A DNA stretch of 7,571 nt from Smithella sp. Lineage in GTDB: Bacteria; Desulfobacterota; Syntrophia; Syntrophales; Smithellaceae. Below the pieces are notes generated by a model. The model searched no databases. It saw nothing but the letters and a program-made list of their open reading frames with translations, and had not been told where the DNA came from. The stretch covers positions 1-7,571 of the forward strand of contig JAAZOZ010000295.1 of assembly GCA_012797505.1 (NCBI GenBank), in the 5' to 3' direction. Position numbers and translations under genes: made by a program. This document shows, in pieces, positions 6,468-7,571 of this stretch (positions are counted from its first letter, which is position 1; the number at the start of each line of letters is the position of its first letter).

Positions 6468-7382
6468 GTGTCCAAAGAATTGATGAACACCAAAGAAGTC
6501 GCCCGATATCTCGACATTCATGAAAAACAGGTTTATCTGCTCATCAAGGCGGGGAAAATCCCCTGCACAAAGATCACCGGGAAATGGATTTTTCCCGTCA
6601 AACTCATCGATGAGTGGCTGCAAAACAGCATCGCTGAGGGAGTTCGAAAGGCCGGAAAAAGAATCCATTCCGTTGAAGGGTCCCTTCTGGCGTCGGGAAG
6701 CAACGATCCCGTGATGGACATCCTGCTGACGACCGTCAAAAAATATCATCCCGCCTTCACCATTTTTTCCGCCAATACCGGCAGCGTCAACGGCTTGAAG
6801 GCACTCAATGCCGGGCTCACGGATATTGCTTTTTCCCACCTTTTTGACCCCCGGACCGGCGATTATAACATCCCTTTTTTAAAAGCGTATTGCCCGAATC
6901 ATCACCCTGTGGTCATCAATTTGTTTTACCGTCGGATCGGGTTTCTGGTGGGGCGGACCGGGAGAAAAATCTTTAACGGATGGGAAAACCTGACGGACCG
7001 GCGGATTCGGTTCGTCAACCGGCAAAACGGATCAGGCATTCGAATGCTGCTGGATGAAGAGTTGGGAAAAAGGGGCATCGCCCCGGGAGAAATTACCGGC
7101 TATGATGCCGAAGTCTATACGCACCTGGAAGTCGGGCTTTCCATCGTTTCGGACGAGGCCGACGTCGGAATCGCATCGGCCGCGGCGGCAAAAATATTTG
7201 ACCTCAGATTCCTGCCCCTTACGAGCGAACGCTTTGACATGATTCTGGATCAAAAGACATTCTTTGAGCCGGCCGTCCAGGCGTTTATCGAAACCCTTCA
7301 GTCGGACGCCTTCCGGAAACGCGTCGAAAAAATCGGCAATTACGATTTCAGGGATTCCGGCCGGATCCTGCATTCGGCCTGA
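6468..7382 (+). CDS. Transcriptional regulator: helix-turn-helix (excisionase/MerR-like) fused to a PBP-like solute-binding domain
   Basis: A 304-residue probable ligand-responsive DNA-binding protein. Residues about 6-55 (MNTKEVARYLDIHEKQVYLL through GKWIFPVKLIDEWL) are a typical HTH_17-type winged helix. Residues about 70-295 resemble the PBP-like domain (PF12727 type) related to ModA/TupA oxyanion binders and also found fused to some MoeA proteins: GSNDPVMDILL, TGSVNGLKALNAGLTDIAFSH, then FVNRQNGSGIRMLLDEEL and a DVGIASAAAAKIF segment. There is no signal peptide, consistent with a cytoplasmic sensor. I chose GTG 6468 because GGGGG lies 7 bases upstream; the alternative ATG 6483 (residue 6) lacks a good ribosome-binding site. 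It is divergent from fdhA copy B and convergent with fdhE, so control of FDH or metal-transport genes is likely. The ligand (molybdate, tungstate or other) is inference; the sequence does not fix it. Confidence 0.88.
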   Translation: MSKELMNTKEVARYLDIHEKQVYLLIKAGKIPCTKITGKWIFPVKLIDEWLQNSIAEGVRKAGKRIHSVEGSLLASGSNDPVMDILLTTVKKYHPAFTIFSANTGSVNGLKALNAGLTDIAFSHLFDPRTGDYNIPFLKAYCPNHHPVVINLFYRRIGFLVGRTGRKIFNGWENLTDRRIRFVNRQNGSGIRMLLDEELGKRGIAPGEITGYDAEVYTHLEVGLSIVSDEADVGIASAAAAKIFDLRFLPLTSERFDMILDQKTFFEPAVQAFIETLQSDAFRKRVEKIGNYDFRDSGRILHSA

Positions 7383-7398
7383 CCGGACGGATGTCCGG
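7383..7398. terminator. Hairpin between convergent regulator and fdhE genes
   Basis: A perfect 6-bp stem, CCGGAC with GTCCGG around a GGAT loop, begins directly after the regulator stop codon in a 36-base convergent gap. Neither side has a T-run, so intrinsic termination is doubtful. It may be only a weak or factor-assisted stop for the two converging transcripts. Confidence 0.35.
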
Positions 7399-7418
7399 CA
7401 AAGGCTTTCCGACCGGGA

Positions 7419-7571
7419 TTATCCGAGGACGTTCCAGGCGCAGGCCACCATCGGTTCGTAGCCTTTGTCCTGCATGATCATGTCCAGATGAACCAGGCTG
7501 ACGGCGGAAACATCCATGTCGCGGGCCAGCAGGCGCCCCGCCCGGTAAAGCGTCACGAGATATTTTTTGCA
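7419..7571 (-). CDS. fdhE: Formate dehydrogenase accessory protein FdhE-like (C-terminal 50 residues, runs off the right edge)
   Basis: Only the last 50 codons and the TAA stop (7419-7421) are present. The visible sequence starts with a Cys at the edge followed by KKYLVTLY, then RDMDVSAVSLVHLDMIMQDK, GYEP and a terminal WNVLG. This fits the end of FdhE: the last Cys of a zinc-ribbon/rubredoxin-like CxxC followed by YL, an acidic helix, then the QxxGY element seen in E. coli FdhE as MEQEGYARSSINPF. FdhE is a cytoplasmic maturation factor that binds FDH catalytic subunits and is needed for their activity. Its location beside two FDH genes supports the call. It is convergent with the regulator, 36 bases away. 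Most of the protein, including the earlier Cys pairs, is outside the window. Confidence 0.75.
   Translation of the reverse strand, partial: CKKYLVTLYRAGRLLARDMDVSAVSLVHLDMIMQDKGYEPMVACAWNVLG

Noticed and set aside
1..7571. Insertion sequences, CRISPR arrays, tRNA or rRNA genes, attachment sites
   Set aside because: No transposase, terminal repeats, regularly spaced repeats or tRNA-like cloverleafs were seen. The only long repeat is the coding identity between the FDH paralogues.

Overview
The window looks like a formate-dehydrogenase (FDH) locus from an anaerobic bacterium. Base composition is moderately GC-rich by eye. The set of long iron-sulfur-rich selenoprotein FDHs, an FdhE maturation factor, a molybdate-binding protein and a helix-turn-helix/periplasmic-binding-like regulator suggests a sulfate reducer or syntroph of the Desulfobacterota/'Deltaproteobacteria' type. 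That taxonomic guess is inference from gene content only.

Layout from left to right. Position 1-419 (minus) is the N-terminal part of a ModA-type molybdate-binding protein that runs off the left edge. A bidirectional hairpin terminator at 473-508 separates it from fdhA copy A (518-3220, minus, 900 aa). A 259-bp gap follows, holding the terminator of the next gene (3411-3447) and a promoter for copy A (3290-3318). fdhA copy B lies at 3480-6179 (minus, 899 aa). A 288-bp divergent intergenic region (6180-6467) separates copy B from a plus-strand regulator (6468-7382). The last 153 bases (7419-7571, minus) are the C-terminal end of an FdhE-like accessory protein, convergent with the regulator.

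Both FDH genes look broken by an in-frame TGA (2156-2158 and 5109-5111) but are almost certainly intact selenoprotein genes. The TGA lies at the known selenocysteine position of FDH. The conserved His follows it, the frame continues to a full-length FDH, and a SECIS-like hairpin with a GGUCU loop sits at the same codon offset in both. Each protein has an N-terminal relay of one [2Fe-2S] and three [4Fe-4S] motifs ahead of the catalytic domain, which carries its own [4Fe-4S] motif and binds molybdenum or tungsten bis-MGD.

As a system: ModA would help supply molybdate or tungstate, FdhE would help mature the catalytic subunits, and the two tandem, separately transcribed FDHs would interconvert formate and CO2. 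The divergent regulator couples a DNA-binding helix-turn-helix to a solute-binding domain related to oxyanion-binding proteins, so it may set FDH or transporter expression by metal oxyanion supply. A motif TATG-N10-CATA occurs both before modA and just downstream of the predicted start site of copy A, which makes it a candidate shared operator. No electron-transfer partner (NuoE/NuoF-like, hydrogenase or cytochrome subunit) is encoded in the window.
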